Shown: in pieces, positions 52,873 through 63,596 of the stretch
Layout: each line of letters begins with the position of its first letter
Numbering within the stretch: position 1 is the stretch's first letter
Assembly (NCBI GenBank): GCA_002356515.1
Contig: AP017605.1
Coordinates: 248,001-312,000, forward strand
DNA length: 64,000 nucleotides
Source: Mesorhizobium loti
Lineage (GTDB): Bacteria > Pseudomonadota > Alphaproteobacteria > Rhizobiales > Rhizobiaceae
Reading direction: 5' to 3'
Notes under the pieces: model-generated
The model's input: the letters and a program-made list of their open reading frames with translations, nothing else
Databases searched by the model: none
Told to the model about the DNA's origin: nothing
Translations under genes and position numbers: made by a program

Positions 52873-52951
52873 GGCGAAACTCCTCCTGTTTCGCCCCGCG
52901 CGACACCAGCCATAACCCGGAATGCGTGTCCGGGCGCATGACTTATGATGA

Positions 52952-54346
<1,395 letters not shown>

Positions 54347-54374
54347 TCGGGAAACATTGAACTTAGATACGGTG

Positions 54375-54402
54375 AAGGGCGGGATCATTCCCGCCCTTTT
54401 TC
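54375..54402 (+). terminator. Terminator of eno
   Basis: AGGGCGGGA / TCCCGCCCT around TCAT, followed by TTTTT, 28 bases after the stop. Confidence 0.92.
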
Positions 54403-54503
54403 ATTTCGCCGATCGCCGGACGGATCTCCGTAACCGTCCGTTAAGCACAATCAGGCGAAAAAGGTGCTAGGTCGTTTGAGTTTGCGGCCATGGGGAATCG
54501 GTC

Positions 54504-54827
54504 ATGTGGACGCGTCAGCACAAGCAGAGAAATACCGGCAGGCTGATCATCCCTTCGCTTTGCGTCCTGTTCCTGGCCTATTTCGGCTTCCACGCCTATC
54601 ACGGCGAATTCGGTATCAATTCGAAATATCAGCTGGAAGCCCAGACGGTTGCGCTGCAGGCCCAGCTTGACGCCATCAAGGCCCGCCGGATGGAACTCGA
54701 ACGCCGCGTCCGGCTCATGCATGACGGCACGCTGGAGAAGGACATGCTCGACGAGCAGGCGCGCCGGGCGCTCAATCTGTCCCAGGCTGACGAAATCACC
54801 ATCATGTTGCCGGTCTCGTCGAAATAA
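54504..54827 (+). CDS. ftsB: FtsB/DivIC-family septum formation protein
   Basis: 107 residues: a short basic cytoplasmic tail, one membrane helix (IIPSLCVLFLAYFGFHAY, about 15-32), then a coiled coil (LEAQTVALQAQLDAIKARRMELERRVRLM) and a tail (MLDEQARRALNLSQADEI). This matches FtsB, which forms the FtsQLB complex of the divisome. It is commonly found between eno and pdhA in rhizobia, as here. About 190 bases separate it from pdhA. Confidence 0.9.
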   Translation: MWTRQHKQRNTGRLIIPSLCVLFLAYFGFHAYHGEFGINSKYQLEAQTVALQAQLDAIKARRMELERRVRLMHDGTLEKDMLDEQARRALNLSQADEITIMLPVSSK

Positions 54828-55019
54828 CTGAATGCCAGTTAATCGACAATATTTTCAATGATTTTAATCGCTTAGGCGCATGCCAGCTATGCAAATTCGT
54901 CATGGCGCAACGCTGTGACGCGTGTTAGCTTTGCATAAATCGGTGGGGAGAGTTCATCTTCCCAGGGCAGGTTTCATCCTGCCCTAATGTCCGCAAAGAG
55001 ACGCAACAGGGAGTGATGC

Positions 55020-56057
55020 ATGGCCACCGCAGCCAGAAAAGCGCCTGCCAAATCGAAATCCGACGGCAAATCAGGGCTTTCGACCCCCAGGCCCGCTGAA
55101 TTCACCAGGGATGAAGAGCTTGCCGCCTACCGGCATATGCTGCTCATCCGCCGCTTCGAGGAAAAGGCCGGTCAGCTCTACGGCATGGGTTTCATCGGCG
55201 GCTTCTGCCATCTCTATATCGGCCAGGAAGCTGTCGTCACCGGCATGAAGATGGCGCTGATAGACGGCGACCAGATGATCACGGCCTATCGAGACCACGG
55301 CCACATGCTGGCGATGGAGCTTTCGCCGCGCGGCGTCATGGCCGAGTTGACCGGACGCCGTGGCGGCCTGTCACGGGGCAAGGGCGGCTCCATGCACATG
55401 TTCTCCAAGGAGAAGCATTTTTACGGCGGCCACGGCATTGTCGGCGCGCAGGTGTCGCTCGGCACGGGCTTGGCCTTCGCCAACCGCTACCGCGACAACA
55501 ACAATGTCTCGTTGACCTATTTCGGTGACGGCGCCGCCAACCAGGGCCAGGTCTATGAAAGCTTCAACATGGCCTCGCTGTGGAAGCTGCCGGTGATCTA
55601 CATCATCGAGAACAACCGCTATGCCATGGGTACTTCGGTCTCGCGCTCTTCCGCCGAGACGGATTTTTCGCATCGCGGCGCTTCCTTCAAGATTCCCGGC
55701 ATCCAGGTCGACGGCATGGACGTGCGCGCCGTCAAGGCGGCCGGCGATCTCGCCACCGAATGGTGCCGCGCCGGCAACGGCCCGCTGATCCTCGAAATGC
55801 AGACCTATCGCTACCGCGGCCACTCGATGTCCGACCCGGCGAAATACCGCTCGAAGGAAGAAGTGCAGAAGATGCGCTCGGAGCACGATCCGATCGAGCA
55901 GGTAAAGGCGCGGCTGATCGAGAAGAAGTGGGCAACCGAGGACGAGCTGAAGACCGTCGACAAGGAGGTTCGCGACATCGTCGCCGACGCCGCCGAGTTT
56001 GCCCAGAACGATGCAGAGCCGGATCCGTCCGAGCTCTGGACCGATATCGTATTGTAA
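55020..56057 (+). CDS. pdhA: Pyruvate dehydrogenase E1 alpha subunit
   Basis: 345 residues with AGGGAG upstream. E1 alpha binds thiamine diphosphate and decarboxylates pyruvate. Landmarks: [17 protein letters not shown], the loop [10 protein letters not shown], the ThDP motif [17 protein letters not shown]...ENN (GDG-x-NN), and the phosphorylation-loop-like [11 protein letters not shown]. The N-terminal 30 residues are Ala/Lys-rich and unlike the core. First gene of the pdh operon; pdhB starts 16 bases later. Confidence 0.97.
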   Translation: MATAARKAPAKSKSDGKSGLSTPRPAEFTRDEELAAYRHMLLIRRFEEKAGQLYGMGFIGGFCHLYIGQEAVVTGMKMALIDGDQMITAYRDHGHMLAMELSPRGVMAELTGRRGGLSRGKGGSMHMFSKEKHFYGGHGIVGAQVSLGTGLAFANRYRDNNNVSLTYFGDGAANQGQVYESFNMASLWKLPVIYIIENNRYAMGTSVSRSSAETDFSHRGASFKIPGIQVDGMDVRAVKAAGDLATEWCRAGNGPLILEMQTYRYRGHSMSDPAKYRSKEEVQKMRSEHDPIEQVKARLIEKKWATEDELKTVDKEVRDIVADAAEFAQNDAEPDPSELWTDIVL

Positions 56058-56073
56058 GGGGGAGGGCCAGGAC

Positions 56074-57462
56074 ATGCCGATCGAAATTCTCATGCCCGCT
56101 CTCTCGCCGACCATGGAAGAGGGCAATCTTTCCAAGTGGTTGAAGAACGAGGGCGACAAGGTCGTCGCCGGCGATGTCATCGCCGAGATCGAAACCGACA
56201 AGGCGACGATGGAAGTCGAAGCCGTTGATGAAGGCACGCTTGCCAAGATCGTGGTTCCCGCCGGCACCGAAGGCGTCAAGGTCAACGCGGTGATCGCCGT
56301 GCTCGCGGTTGAAGGCGAAGACACCGACAAGGCCGGCGAAGGCATTGGCGAAGAGCCTGCCAAGGCTGAAACGGCTGCACCGGCACCAGTTGCGGCCAAG
56401 AGCGAGGCCGCGGCACCGGTCGCGGCGGCACCGAAGACCGAGATCGCCGCCGATCCGGATATCCCTGCCGGCACGGAAATGGTCTCGACCACGGTGCGCG
56501 AAGCGCTGCGCGATGCCATGGCCGAGGAAATGCGCCGCGACGGCGATGTCTTCGTCATGGGCGAGGAGGTCGCCGAATACCAGGGCGCCTACAAGATCAC
56601 GCAAGGCCTGTTGCAGGAATTCGGGCCGCGTCGCGTCGTCGACACGCCGATCACCGAGCATGGTTTTGCCGGCGTCGGCGTCGGCGCGGCGATGGCCGGG
56701 CTGAAGCCGATCGTCGAATTCATGACCTTCAACTTCGCCATGCAGGCGATCGACCAGATCATCAACTCGGCTGCCAAGACGCTCTACATGTCGGGCGGCC
56801 AGATGGGTGCGCCGATCGTGTTCCGCGGGCCCAACGGCGCCGCTGCCCGCGTCGCCGCCCAGCATTCGCAGTGCTATGCCGCCTGGTACAGCCACATTCC
56901 TGGCCTGAAGGTGGTGATGCCGTATACGGCCGCCGACGCCAAGGGCTTGCTCAAGGCGGCGATCCGCGATCCGAACCCGGTCATCTTCCTCGAGAACGAA
57001 ATCCTCTACGGTCAGTCCTTCGACGTGCCGAAGCTCGACGATTTCGTGCTGCCGATCGGCAAAGCGCGCATCCACAAGCAAGGCAAGGACGTCACCATCG
57101 TCTCCTTCGGCATCGGCATGACCTATGCGGTCAAGGCGGAGGCGGAACTGCGCGGTCTGGGCATCGACGCCGAGATCATCGATTTGCGCACCATCCGCCC
57201 GCTCGACCTCGACACCATCATAGCCTCGGTCAAGAAGACCAACCGGCTGGTCGTGGTCGAAGAAGGCTTCCCGCAGAGTTCGGTTGGCGACCATATCGCC
57301 AACCAGGTCTCGCAGCGCGCCTTCGATTTCCTCGACGCGCCGGTCATCACCATTGCCGGCAAGGACGTGCCGATGCCTTATGCGGCCAACCTCGAAAAGC
57401 TGGCCTTGCCGAATGTCGGCGAGGTGATCGAGGCGGTTAAGGCAGTGACGTACCGGAGTTAA
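56074..57462 (+). CDS. pdhB: Pyruvate dehydrogenase E1 beta subunit with N-terminal lipoyl domain
   Basis: 462 residues from the ATG at 56074 (GGGGGAGGG upstream). The first 83 residues are a lipoyl domain with the lipoylated Lys43 in [15 protein letters not shown], almost the same as that of pdhC; a linker rich in Ala/Pro/Glu (about 90-135) follows, then the E1 beta domain ([54 protein letters not shown]). E1 beta with its own lipoyl domain is a known trait of rhizobial complexes. Confidence 0.97.
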   Translation: MPIEILMPALSPTMEEGNLSKWLKNEGDKVVAGDVIAEIETDKATMEVEAVDEGTLAKIVVPAGTEGVKVNAVIAVLAVEGEDTDKAGEGIGEEPAKAETAAPAPVAAKSEAAAPVAAAPKTEIAADPDIPAGTEMVSTTVREALRDAMAEEMRRDGDVFVMGEEVAEYQGAYKITQGLLQEFGPRRVVDTPITEHGFAGVGVGAAMAGLKPIVEFMTFNFAMQAIDQIINSAAKTLYMSGGQMGAPIVFRGPNGAAARVAAQHSQCYAAWYSHIPGLKVVMPYTAADAKGLLKAAIRDPNPVIFLENEILYGQSFDVPKLDDFVLPIGKARIHKQGKDVTIVSFGIGMTYAVKAEAELRGLGIDAEIIDLRTIRPLDLDTIIASVKKTNRLVVVEEGFPQSSVGDHIANQVSQRAFDFLDAPVITIAGKDVPMPYAANLEKLALPNVGEVIEAVKAVTYRS

Positions 57463-57466
57463 CGAG

Positions 57467-57760
57467 ATGGCTCGCGAACTCGAAGTTCCGGCAGCGGTAT
57501 TCGAGCATAGCGAATTCGATGAAATACTCCGCGTCTGGATTGGTTCGGACGCGGTCGTCGCGATGCAAGACCTCTTCGGACCAAACGCTCACAACTGGGG
57601 CATGGTGCTCGCTGATGTCGGGATGCACATAGCCAGGATGAGACTGGAACAAGATGGCATCCCTGAAATCGAGACGCTTCAGGCATTGGAAGAAGGCTAT
57701 CGCGGCAGAATGTCGGAGCAGTTCAATATCCAGCACCGTTCGCTGACAGGACGGAACTGA
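57467..57760 (+). CDS. Small conserved protein inside the pdh operon (probable DUF5076)
   Basis: 97 residues, starting four bases after the pdhB stop. VFEHSEFDEILRVWIGSDAV and FGPNAHNWGMVLADVGMHIARM, with a C-terminal DGIPEIETLQALEEGYRGRMSEQ begun here, are like DUF5076 proteins of Rhizobiales, which occur between pdhB and pdhC. It has no signal or membrane segment. The function is unknown; the position suggests a regulator or assembly factor of the complex. Confidence 0.8.
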   Translation: MARELEVPAAVFEHSEFDEILRVWIGSDAVVAMQDLFGPNAHNWGMVLADVGMHIARMRLEQDGIPEIETLQALEEGYRGRMSEQFNIQHRSLTGRN

Positions 57761-57769
57761 GGAGGAAAA

Positions 57770-59134
57770 ATGCCAATCAACATCACCATGCCGGCGCTGT
57801 CGCCCACGATGGAAGAGGGCAATCTGTCAAAGTGGCTGGTCAAGGAAGGCGATAAGGTTTCGCCGGGCGATGTCATCGCCGAGATCGAGACCGATAAGGC
57901 GACGATGGAAGTTGAAGCCGTCGATGAGGGAACGGTCGCCAAGCTGGTCGTTCCCGCAGGCACCGAGGGCGTCAAGGTCAACGCGCTGATCGCCGTGCTT
58001 GCCGCCGAGGGCGAGGATGCGGGTGCTGCCGCCAAAAGCGGTGGCGGTGCCGCACCGGCGAAAGCCGAAGCGCCGAAGGTGGACGCTCCCAAGGCTGAGG
58101 CACCAAAGGCTGAACCTGCCGCCGCGGCCGCTCCCAAGGCAGAGCCGGCTCCGGCCGCCAACGGCCATGCGGCTGGCGAGCGCACCTTTGCATCGCCGCT
58201 CGCACGCCGTATCGCCAAGGACGCTGGCGTCGATGTATCTAATGTGACCGGCACCGGCCCGCATGGCCGTGTGGTGAAGGCCGATGTCGATGCGGCGATC
58301 GCTGGTGGCGGTGCCAAGGCCGCACCCGCGGCCAAGGCTCCCGCCGGCGCACCGGCTGCTGCTTCGGCTCCGGCCGTGAAAGCAATGTCGGACGATCAGG
58401 TGCTGAAGCTGTTCGAGCAAGGCTCCTACGAACTCGTCCCGCACGACAATATGCGCAAGACCATTGCGCGCCGCCTGGTCGAAGCAAAATCCACCATCCC
58501 GCATTTTTATCTCACGCTCGACTGCGAGCTCGATGCGCTGCTGGCGCTGCGCACGCAGATCAATGCCGCCGCCCCGATGAAGAAGACCGACAAGGGTGAA
58601 GCTCCAGCCTACAAGCTGTCGGTCAACGACATGGTCATCAAGGCGATGGCCTTGGCATTGAAGGCGGTGCCGGATGCCAATGCCTCGTGGACCGAGAGCG
58701 CCATGGTCAAGCACAAGCATGCCGATGTCGGTGTCGCCGTGTCGATCCCCGGTGGCCTGATCACGCCGATCATCCGGCATGCGGACGAAAAGACGCTGTC
58801 CACCATCTCCAACGAGATGAAGGATCTGGCCAGCCGCGCGCGCAGCCGCAAGCTGAAGCCGGAAGAGTACCAGGGCGGCACCACGGCGGTGTCGAACCTC
58901 GGCATGTTCGGCATCAAGGACTTTGCCGCGGTCATCAACCCGCCGCATGCGACGATCCTGGCGGTCGGTGCCGGCGAGGAGCGGGCGGTGGTCAAGAATG
59001 GCGAGATCAAGATCGCGACCGTGATGTCGGTGACACTGTCGACCGACCATCGCGCCGTTGATGGAGCGCTCGGCGCCGAGTTGCTGGTCGCCTTCAAGCG
59101 GCTGATCGAGAACCCGATGGGCATGCTGGTCTAG
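57770..59134 (+). CDS. pdhC: Dihydrolipoamide acetyltransferase (E2) of pyruvate dehydrogenase
   Basis: 454 residues, nine bases after the small gene with GAGGA in between. The order is lipoyl domain (Lys43 in ETDKATMEV), an Ala/Pro/Lys linker, the E1/E3-binding domain (ASPLARRIAKDAGVDV, GTGPHGRVVKADVD), a second linker and the catalytic domain. The DHRAVDGALGAELL end carries the catalytic His and Asp. It transfers acetyl from lipoamide to CoA and forms the core of the complex. Confidence 0.97.
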   Translation: MPINITMPALSPTMEEGNLSKWLVKEGDKVSPGDVIAEIETDKATMEVEAVDEGTVAKLVVPAGTEGVKVNALIAVLAAEGEDAGAAAKSGGGAAPAKAEAPKVDAPKAEAPKAEPAAAAAPKAEPAPAANGHAAGERTFASPLARRIAKDAGVDVSNVTGTGPHGRVVKADVDAAIAGGGAKAAPAAKAPAGAPAAASAPAVKAMSDDQVLKLFEQGSYELVPHDNMRKTIARRLVEAKSTIPHFYLTLDCELDALLALRTQINAAAPMKKTDKGEAPAYKLSVNDMVIKAMALALKAVPDANASWTESAMVKHKHADVGVAVSIPGGLITPIIRHADEKTLSTISNEMKDLASRARSRKLKPEEYQGGTTAVSNLGMFGIKDFAAVINPPHATILAVGAGEERAVVKNGEIKIATVMSVTLSTDHRAVDGALGAELLVAFKRLIENPMGMLV

Positions 59135-59149
59135 GAAAGGAAAAGGCTC

Positions 59150-59569
59150 GTGCGGAAATTCTTCACCAGCCCTTTTTCCTTCATCCTTTCGGGTTTTGTC
59201 GGCGGCCTGGTCGCGCAGCAACTGGCCGTCGCTACTGGTGCCGAGGAAGAATACATCATCGTCTTCATGTTCTCGGTGCTGGTGACGTGTGTCGTCACCT
59301 TCGTCTTCGTGGCGCAGTTGATGAATGATCCGGTTGCGGCCGCGGCCAGGACGGGCAAGTGGACACTGATTGTTTTTGTGGTGTTGCTCGTCCTGTTGAT
59401 CGCGCTGATCCTCTACAGCGATAGCAGCGCCGCGGTGGTGAAGAAGGACATTCCAATGGTAGCTGGCCTTGGTCTGCCGGGCCTGGTGACCATCATTTTG
59501 CAATGGCTGTTCGTGCGCTGGCGCGGGAGACGCGGTTTGATCAAAGCACAAATGGGTGTGAGTGCATGA
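59150..59569 (+). CDS. Four-helix membrane protein of unknown function in the pdh operon
   Basis: 139 residues from a GTG at 59150 (AGGAAAAGG upstream). Hydrophobic segments at about 8-24 (FILSGFVGGLVAQQLAV), 31-55 (IIVFMFSVLVTCVVTFVFV), 68-88 (WTLIVFVVLLVLLIALILY) and 101-118 (VAGLGLPGLVTIILQWLF) suggest four membrane passes. No family is recognised. The stop overlaps the next start by four bases (ATGA), so it is coupled to the SGNH hydrolase. Confidence 0.75.
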   Translation: MRKFFTSPFSFILSGFVGGLVAQQLAVATGAEEEYIIVFMFSVLVTCVVTFVFVAQLMNDPVAAAARTGKWTLIVFVVLLVLLIALILYSDSSAAVVKKDIPMVAGLGLPGLVTIILQWLFVRWRGRRGLIKAQMGVSA

Positions 59570-60204
59570 AGACAGTTCTTTGCTACGGCGACTCGCTGAC
59601 CTGGGGACACAACCCGGAGACTTTGGGTCGACATGACTATGAGGATCAATGGCCGACCGCGCTGGCGACAACGCTCGGACCGGGCTTCCGCGTCATAGCC
59701 GAGGGACTGGGCGGTCGCACCACGGCCTATGACGACTTCCTGTCGGCCGCGGACCGAAACGGCGCGCGGGTATTGCCGACGGTCCTGAGCACGCATTCGC
59801 CGATCGATCTGATCGTCATCATGCTTGGCTCGAACGACATGAAGCCGTCTATACACGGCAGCGCCGTCATAGCGTCCTATGGCATGCGGCGCCTCGTTGA
59901 GATCGTGCGAGGGCACGCTTATCCATTCGGCGGCGTCGCCCCCAAAATTATCCTGGTTTCGCCGCCGCATATCGTGGAGACCCGCAAGGCGGACTACGCC
60001 GAAATGCTGGGAACGGGCGCAATCGAGTCGCCCAAGCTCGCCGGCTTTTATCAAATCGCCGCCCAGGAGATGGGCTGCGGCTTTTTTGATGCCGCGACCG
60101 TCGCCAGATGTACACCGCTCGACGGCGTCCATCTCGATGCAGAGAATACGCGCAGCATCGGCACGGCATTGGCGCCTGTCGTGCGCGGCATGCTGGAATT
60201 GTGA
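59566..60204 (+). CDS. SGNH/GDSL-family hydrolase
   Basis: 212 residues. The four blocks of the family are seen: CYGDSLTWGHNPE (catalytic Ser), the Gly of AEGLGGRTTAYDD, MLGSNDMKP (Asn), and DGVHLDAENTRSIG with Asp and His. There is no signal peptide, so it acts in the cytoplasm, likely as an esterase or arylesterase. It sits between pdhC and lpdA, coupled to the membrane protein before it; whether it concerns the complex is unknown. Confidence 0.92.
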   Translation: MKTVLCYGDSLTWGHNPETLGRHDYEDQWPTALATTLGPGFRVIAEGLGGRTTAYDDFLSAADRNGARVLPTVLSTHSPIDLIVIMLGSNDMKPSIHGSAVIASYGMRRLVEIVRGHAYPFGGVAPKIILVSPPHIVETRKADYAEMLGTGAIESPKLAGFYQIAAQEMGCGFFDAATVARCTPLDGVHLDAENTRSIGTALAPVVRGMLEL

Positions 60205-60220
60205 TTGAAGGAGAAAATCC

Positions 60221-61669
60221 GTGGCTGAGAACTACGACGTCATCATCATCGGCTCAGGCCCCGGCGGCTATGTCACGGCGGTGCGTTCCGCCCAGCTTGG
60301 CTTCAAGACGGCGATCGTCGAGCGCGAGCATCTCGGCGGCATCTGCCTCAACTGGGGCTGCATCCCGACCAAGGCGCTGTTGCGTTCGGCCGAGATCATG
60401 CACTATTCCGATCATTTGAAGGATTACGGGCTGAAGCTCGAAGGTGGCAAGATCAGCGCCGATACCGCCGCTATCGTCGACCGCTCGCGAAAAGTCTCGC
60501 TGCGGCTCAATGGCGGCGTGGCCTTCCTGATGAAGAAGAACAAGGTCGACGTCATCTGGGGTGAAGCCAAGCTGTCGAAGCCCGGTGAAATCGTCGTCTC
60601 CAAGACGGCCAAGAAGCCGATGGAGCCGCAGCCGCCGGTGCCGAAGGGCGTCAAGGGTGAGGGCACCTACACCGCCAAGCACATCATCCTGGCGACCGGC
60701 GCGCGGCCGCGCGCGCTGCCTGGCATCGAACCGGACGGCAAGTTGATCTGGACCTATTTCGAAGCCATGGTGCCGAAGGAGATGCCGAAGTCGCTGCTGG
60801 TGATGGGCTCGGGCGCCATCGGCATCGAATTCGCCTCTTTCTACCGCACCATGGGCGCCGACGTGACGGTGGTCGAACTGCTGCCGGCGGTGATGCCGGT
60901 CGAGGATGCCGAAGTCTCGAAATTCGCGCAAAAGCAGTTCGAGAAGCAAGGCATGAAGATCATCCTCGAAGCCAAGGTGACCAAGGTCGAGAGGAGTGCG
61001 AACTCGGTTACCGCGCATGTCGAGATGAAGGACGGCAAGGTCGAGAAGATCACCGCCGACCGCATGATATCGGCCGTCGGCGTGCAGGGCAATATCGAGA
61101 ACCTCGGCCTCGAAGCGCTCGGCGTGAAGACCGACCGCGGCTGCGTCGTCGTCGACGGCTACGGCAAGACCAATGTGCCGGGCATCTACGCCATCGGCGA
61201 TGTCGCCGGCCCGCCCATGCTTGCTCACAAGGCCGAGCATGAGGGCGTTGTGTGCGTCGAGAAGATCGCCAACTTCCCCGGCGTGCACGCCATCGACAAG
61301 CTCAAGATCCCCGGCTGCACCTATTGCAACCCGCAGGTCGCCTCCGTCGGCCTGACGGAAGCCAAGGCCAAGGCCGAGGGCAAGGATATCCGTGTCGGCC
61401 GCTTCCAGTTCGCAGCCAACGGCAAGGCGATCGCGCTGGGCGAGGACCAGGGCTTCGTCAAGACCATCTTCGACAAGAAGACCGGTCAGCTGCTCGGCGC
61501 CCATATGGTCGGCGCCGAAGTGACCGAGCTGATCCAGGGCTTTGTCGTGGCTATGAACCTCGAAACGACCGAGGAAGAACTGATGCACACCATCTTCCCG
61601 CATCCGACACTGTCGGAGATGATGAAGGAAAGCGTGCTCGACGCCTATGGCCGCGCCTTGAACGCATGA
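60221..61669 (+). CDS. lpdA: Dihydrolipoamide dehydrogenase (E3)
   Basis: 482 residues from a GTG at 60221 with AAGGAG upstream. FAD site: IIIGSGPGGYVTAV; redox disulfide: GGICLNWGCIPTKALLRS; NAD site: LLVMGSGAIGIEFASF; FAD contact YAIGDVAG; C-terminal HPTLSEMMKES carries the catalytic His-Glu pair. It reoxidises dihydrolipoamide of E2 and passes electrons to NAD. An insert-like KKPMEPQPPVPKGVKGEG loop in the FAD domain is seen in rhizobial E3 of the pyruvate complex. Confidence 0.97.
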   Translation: MAENYDVIIIGSGPGGYVTAVRSAQLGFKTAIVEREHLGGICLNWGCIPTKALLRSAEIMHYSDHLKDYGLKLEGGKISADTAAIVDRSRKVSLRLNGGVAFLMKKNKVDVIWGEAKLSKPGEIVVSKTAKKPMEPQPPVPKGVKGEGTYTAKHIILATGARPRALPGIEPDGKLIWTYFEAMVPKEMPKSLLVMGSGAIGIEFASFYRTMGADVTVVELLPAVMPVEDAEVSKFAQKQFEKQGMKIILEAKVTKVERSANSVTAHVEMKDGKVEKITADRMISAVGVQGNIENLGLEALGVKTDRGCVVVDGYGKTNVPGIYAIGDVAGPPMLAHKAEHEGVVCVEKIANFPGVHAIDKLKIPGCTYCNPQVASVGLTEAKAKAEGKDIRVGRFQFAANGKAIALGEDQGFVKTIFDKKTGQLLGAHMVGAEVTELIQGFVVAMNLETTEEELMHTIFPHPTLSEMMKESVLDAYGRALNA

Positions 61670-61768
61670 TAGATTCGCCGCAGGAGACTCAGCCGCGAAC
61701 GCCCTGGGAACTCGGCGGCAAGGCAGTTCGTTTCCGGATGCATTTTTACATGCGCAAGGAGAAGGCAT

Positions 61769-62026
61769 ATGCACTTGAACGGCGTGGGCTGGATCGCAGC
61801 CATCATCATCGGCGGCCTGGCAGGCTGGTTCGCCGAAATGTTCATGAAGAGCAACACCGGCATTTTCATGAACATTATCATGGGCATCGTTGGTGCGGTC
61901 GTGTTGAACGCCATCCTTCAAGCGCTCAATGTCGGCCCGTTCGGCGTCGGCTGGATCGCTTATCTGATCACCGGCTTCATCGGTGCCTGCCTGCTGATCT
62001 GGGTCGGTCGCCTGGTGCGCCGCTAG
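61769..62026 (+). CDS. GlsB/YeaQ/YmgE-family small membrane protein
   Basis: 85 residues with AAGGAG upstream. Three hydrophobic segments (GWIAAIIIGGLAGWFAEMF, FMNIIMGIVGAVVLNAIL, GWIAYLITGFIGACLLIWVG) and the GLAGWFAE and NIIMGIVGA motifs are typical of transglycosylase-associated/GlsB proteins. Members are inner-membrane proteins linked to stress. Between lpdA and lipA on the same strand; about 140 bases on each side. Confidence 0.92.
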   Translation: MHLNGVGWIAAIIIGGLAGWFAEMFMKSNTGIFMNIIMGIVGAVVLNAILQALNVGPFGVGWIAYLITGFIGACLLIWVGRLVRR

Positions 62027-62163
62027 CCGATATTGTTCCCTTCTATGCGAAAACGGTTGTAGCGGCATGCGCCGCTGCAGCCTTTTTCTTTGTGCCGAAA
62101 AGTCCTAGATGACGTAAAAGTGACGATCGCCGACGGGCGGTCGCAAGAAAAGCCAGGGTTCAG

Positions 62164-63129
62164 ATGGTCACTGTCCTCGACACGATCGCCAACGCGCCGC
62201 GGCTGCGGCACCCCGAGAAGGCGCACAAGCCCGACCAGGAGGTGTTGCGCAAGCCGGACTGGATCCGCGTCAAGGCGCCGGTCTCGAAAGGTTACGCCGA
62301 GACACGCGAGATCGTGAAATCGCATAAGCTGGTGACGGTCTGCGAAGAGGCCGGCTGCCCCAACATCGGCGAGTGCTGGGAAAAGAAGCACGCCACCTTC
62401 ATGATCATGGGCGAGATCTGCACGCGCGCCTGCGCCTTCTGCAATGTCGCCACCGGCATTCCGACCGCGCTCGATGCCGATGAGCCGGCCCGTGTCGCGC
62501 ATGCCGTCAAGCAGATGGGGCTCAGCCACGTCGTCATCACCTCGGTCGACCGCGACGATCTCGCCGATGGCGGCGCGCAGCACTTCGCCGAAGTGATCCG
62601 GGCGATCCGCGCGGCGACGCCCTCAACAACGATCGAAATTCTGACGCCCGATTTCCTGCGCAAGGACGGCGCGCTGGAGATCGTCGTGGCGGCGAAACCC
62701 GACGTCTTCAACCACAATCTCGAAACCGTGCCGTCGAACTATCTGACGGTTCGGCCGGGCGCCCGCTATTTCCACTCGATCCGGCTGTTGCAGCGGGTCA
62801 AGGAACTCGACCCCTCGATCTTCACCAAGTCCGGCATCATGGTCGGCCTGGGCGAGGAGCGGAATGAGATCCTGCAGCTTATGGACGATTTGCGTTCGGC
62901 CAATGTCGACTTCATGACCATCGGGCAATATCTGCAGCCGTCGAAGAAGCACCATCCGGTGATCCGCTTCGTCACGCCCGAGGAATTCAAGTCCTTCGAG
63001 ACGATCGGCCGGACCAAGGGTTTCCTGCTGGTGGCATCGAGCCCGCTGACGCGCTCATCGCACCATGCCGGCGACGATTTCGCGCGGCTGCGCGCGGCGC
63101 GGGAAGCCCAGCTCCAAAAAACGCTCTAG
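62164..63129 (+). CDS. lipA: Lipoyl synthase (radical SAM)
   Basis: 321 residues. LipA inserts two sulfurs into protein-bound octanoyl chains. The auxiliary cluster cysteines are in [20 protein letters not shown] and the radical SAM cluster in [15 protein letters not shown] (CxxxCxxC); the C-terminal Arg-Ser-Ser ([11 protein letters not shown]) gives the terminal serine ligand. It supplies the lipoyl groups for PdhB and PdhC encoded upstream, so the location fits function. ratA starts eight bases downstream. Confidence 0.97.
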   Translation: MVTVLDTIANAPRLRHPEKAHKPDQEVLRKPDWIRVKAPVSKGYAETREIVKSHKLVTVCEEAGCPNIGECWEKKHATFMIMGEICTRACAFCNVATGIPTALDADEPARVAHAVKQMGLSHVVITSVDRDDLADGGAQHFAEVIRAIRAATPSTTIEILTPDFLRKDGALEIVVAAKPDVFNHNLETVPSNYLTVRPGARYFHSIRLLQRVKELDPSIFTKSGIMVGLGEERNEILQLMDDLRSANVDFMTIGQYLQPSKKHHPVIRFVTPEEFKSFETIGRTKGFLLVASSPLTRSSHHAGDDFARLRAAREAQLQKTL

Positions 63130-63137
63130 CCGATTTT

Positions 63138-63596
63138 ATGCCCAAATTCGAAGCCACCCGCCGCGTTGCCCATACGCCGCAGCAGATGTTTGCGTTGGTT
63201 GCCGACGTCGAAGCCTACCCGCAATTCCTGCCGCTTTGCGAAGCGCTGACGGTGCGCTCGCGCAAGGAGCGCGATGGCCGCACTGTTCTCCTCGCCGACA
63301 TGAGCATCGGCTACAAGGCCATCCGCGAGACCTTCACCACGCAGGTGCTGCTGAAGCCTGACGAGAAGACCATCGACGTCAAATACATCGACGGGCCGTT
63401 CAAATACCTCAGCAATATCTGGCGCTTCGACCCGGCCGGCAGCGGTTGCGAGGTCCACTTCTTCATCGACTACGAGTTCAAGAGCCGCATTCTCGGCGTG
63501 CTGATGGGAACGATGTTCGACCGTGCCTTCCGCATGTTCGCCGAGGCTTTCGAAAAGCGCGCCGACGTCATCTATGGGGTCGCACCGTCGGCCTAA
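63138..63596 (+). CDS. ratA: RatA/Coq10-type START-domain protein
   Basis: 152 residues, the length of the family. PKFEATRRVAHTPQQMFALVADVEAYPQFLP begins here (first 20 residues) and KYIDGPFKYLSNIWRFDP with the end RAFRMFAEAFEKRA match COQ10/RatA. In alphaproteobacteria it is best seen as a ubiquinone-binding chaperone for respiration; toxin activity described for E. coli RatA is not implied. It overlaps the stop of the convergent gene by three bases. Confidence 0.9.
   Translation: MPKFEATRRVAHTPQQMFALVADVEAYPQFLPLCEALTVRSRKERDGRTVLLADMSIGYKAIRETFTTQVLLKPDEKTIDVKYIDGPFKYLSNIWRFDPAGSGCEVHFFIDYEFKSRILGVLMGTMFDRAFRMFAEAFEKRADVIYGVAPSA

Noticed and set aside
55371..62068. Four minus-strand open frames of about 395-614 codons opposite the pdh, E2 and E3 genes
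   Set aside because: They mirror the plus-strand coding periodicity of pdhA, pdhB, pdhC and lpdA, have no family features and no ribosome-binding sites.
63138..63596. RatA as toxin of a toxin-antitoxin pair
   Set aside because: No RatB-like partner is present and the gene follows lipA in a respiratory context; the Coq10-like role is better supported.
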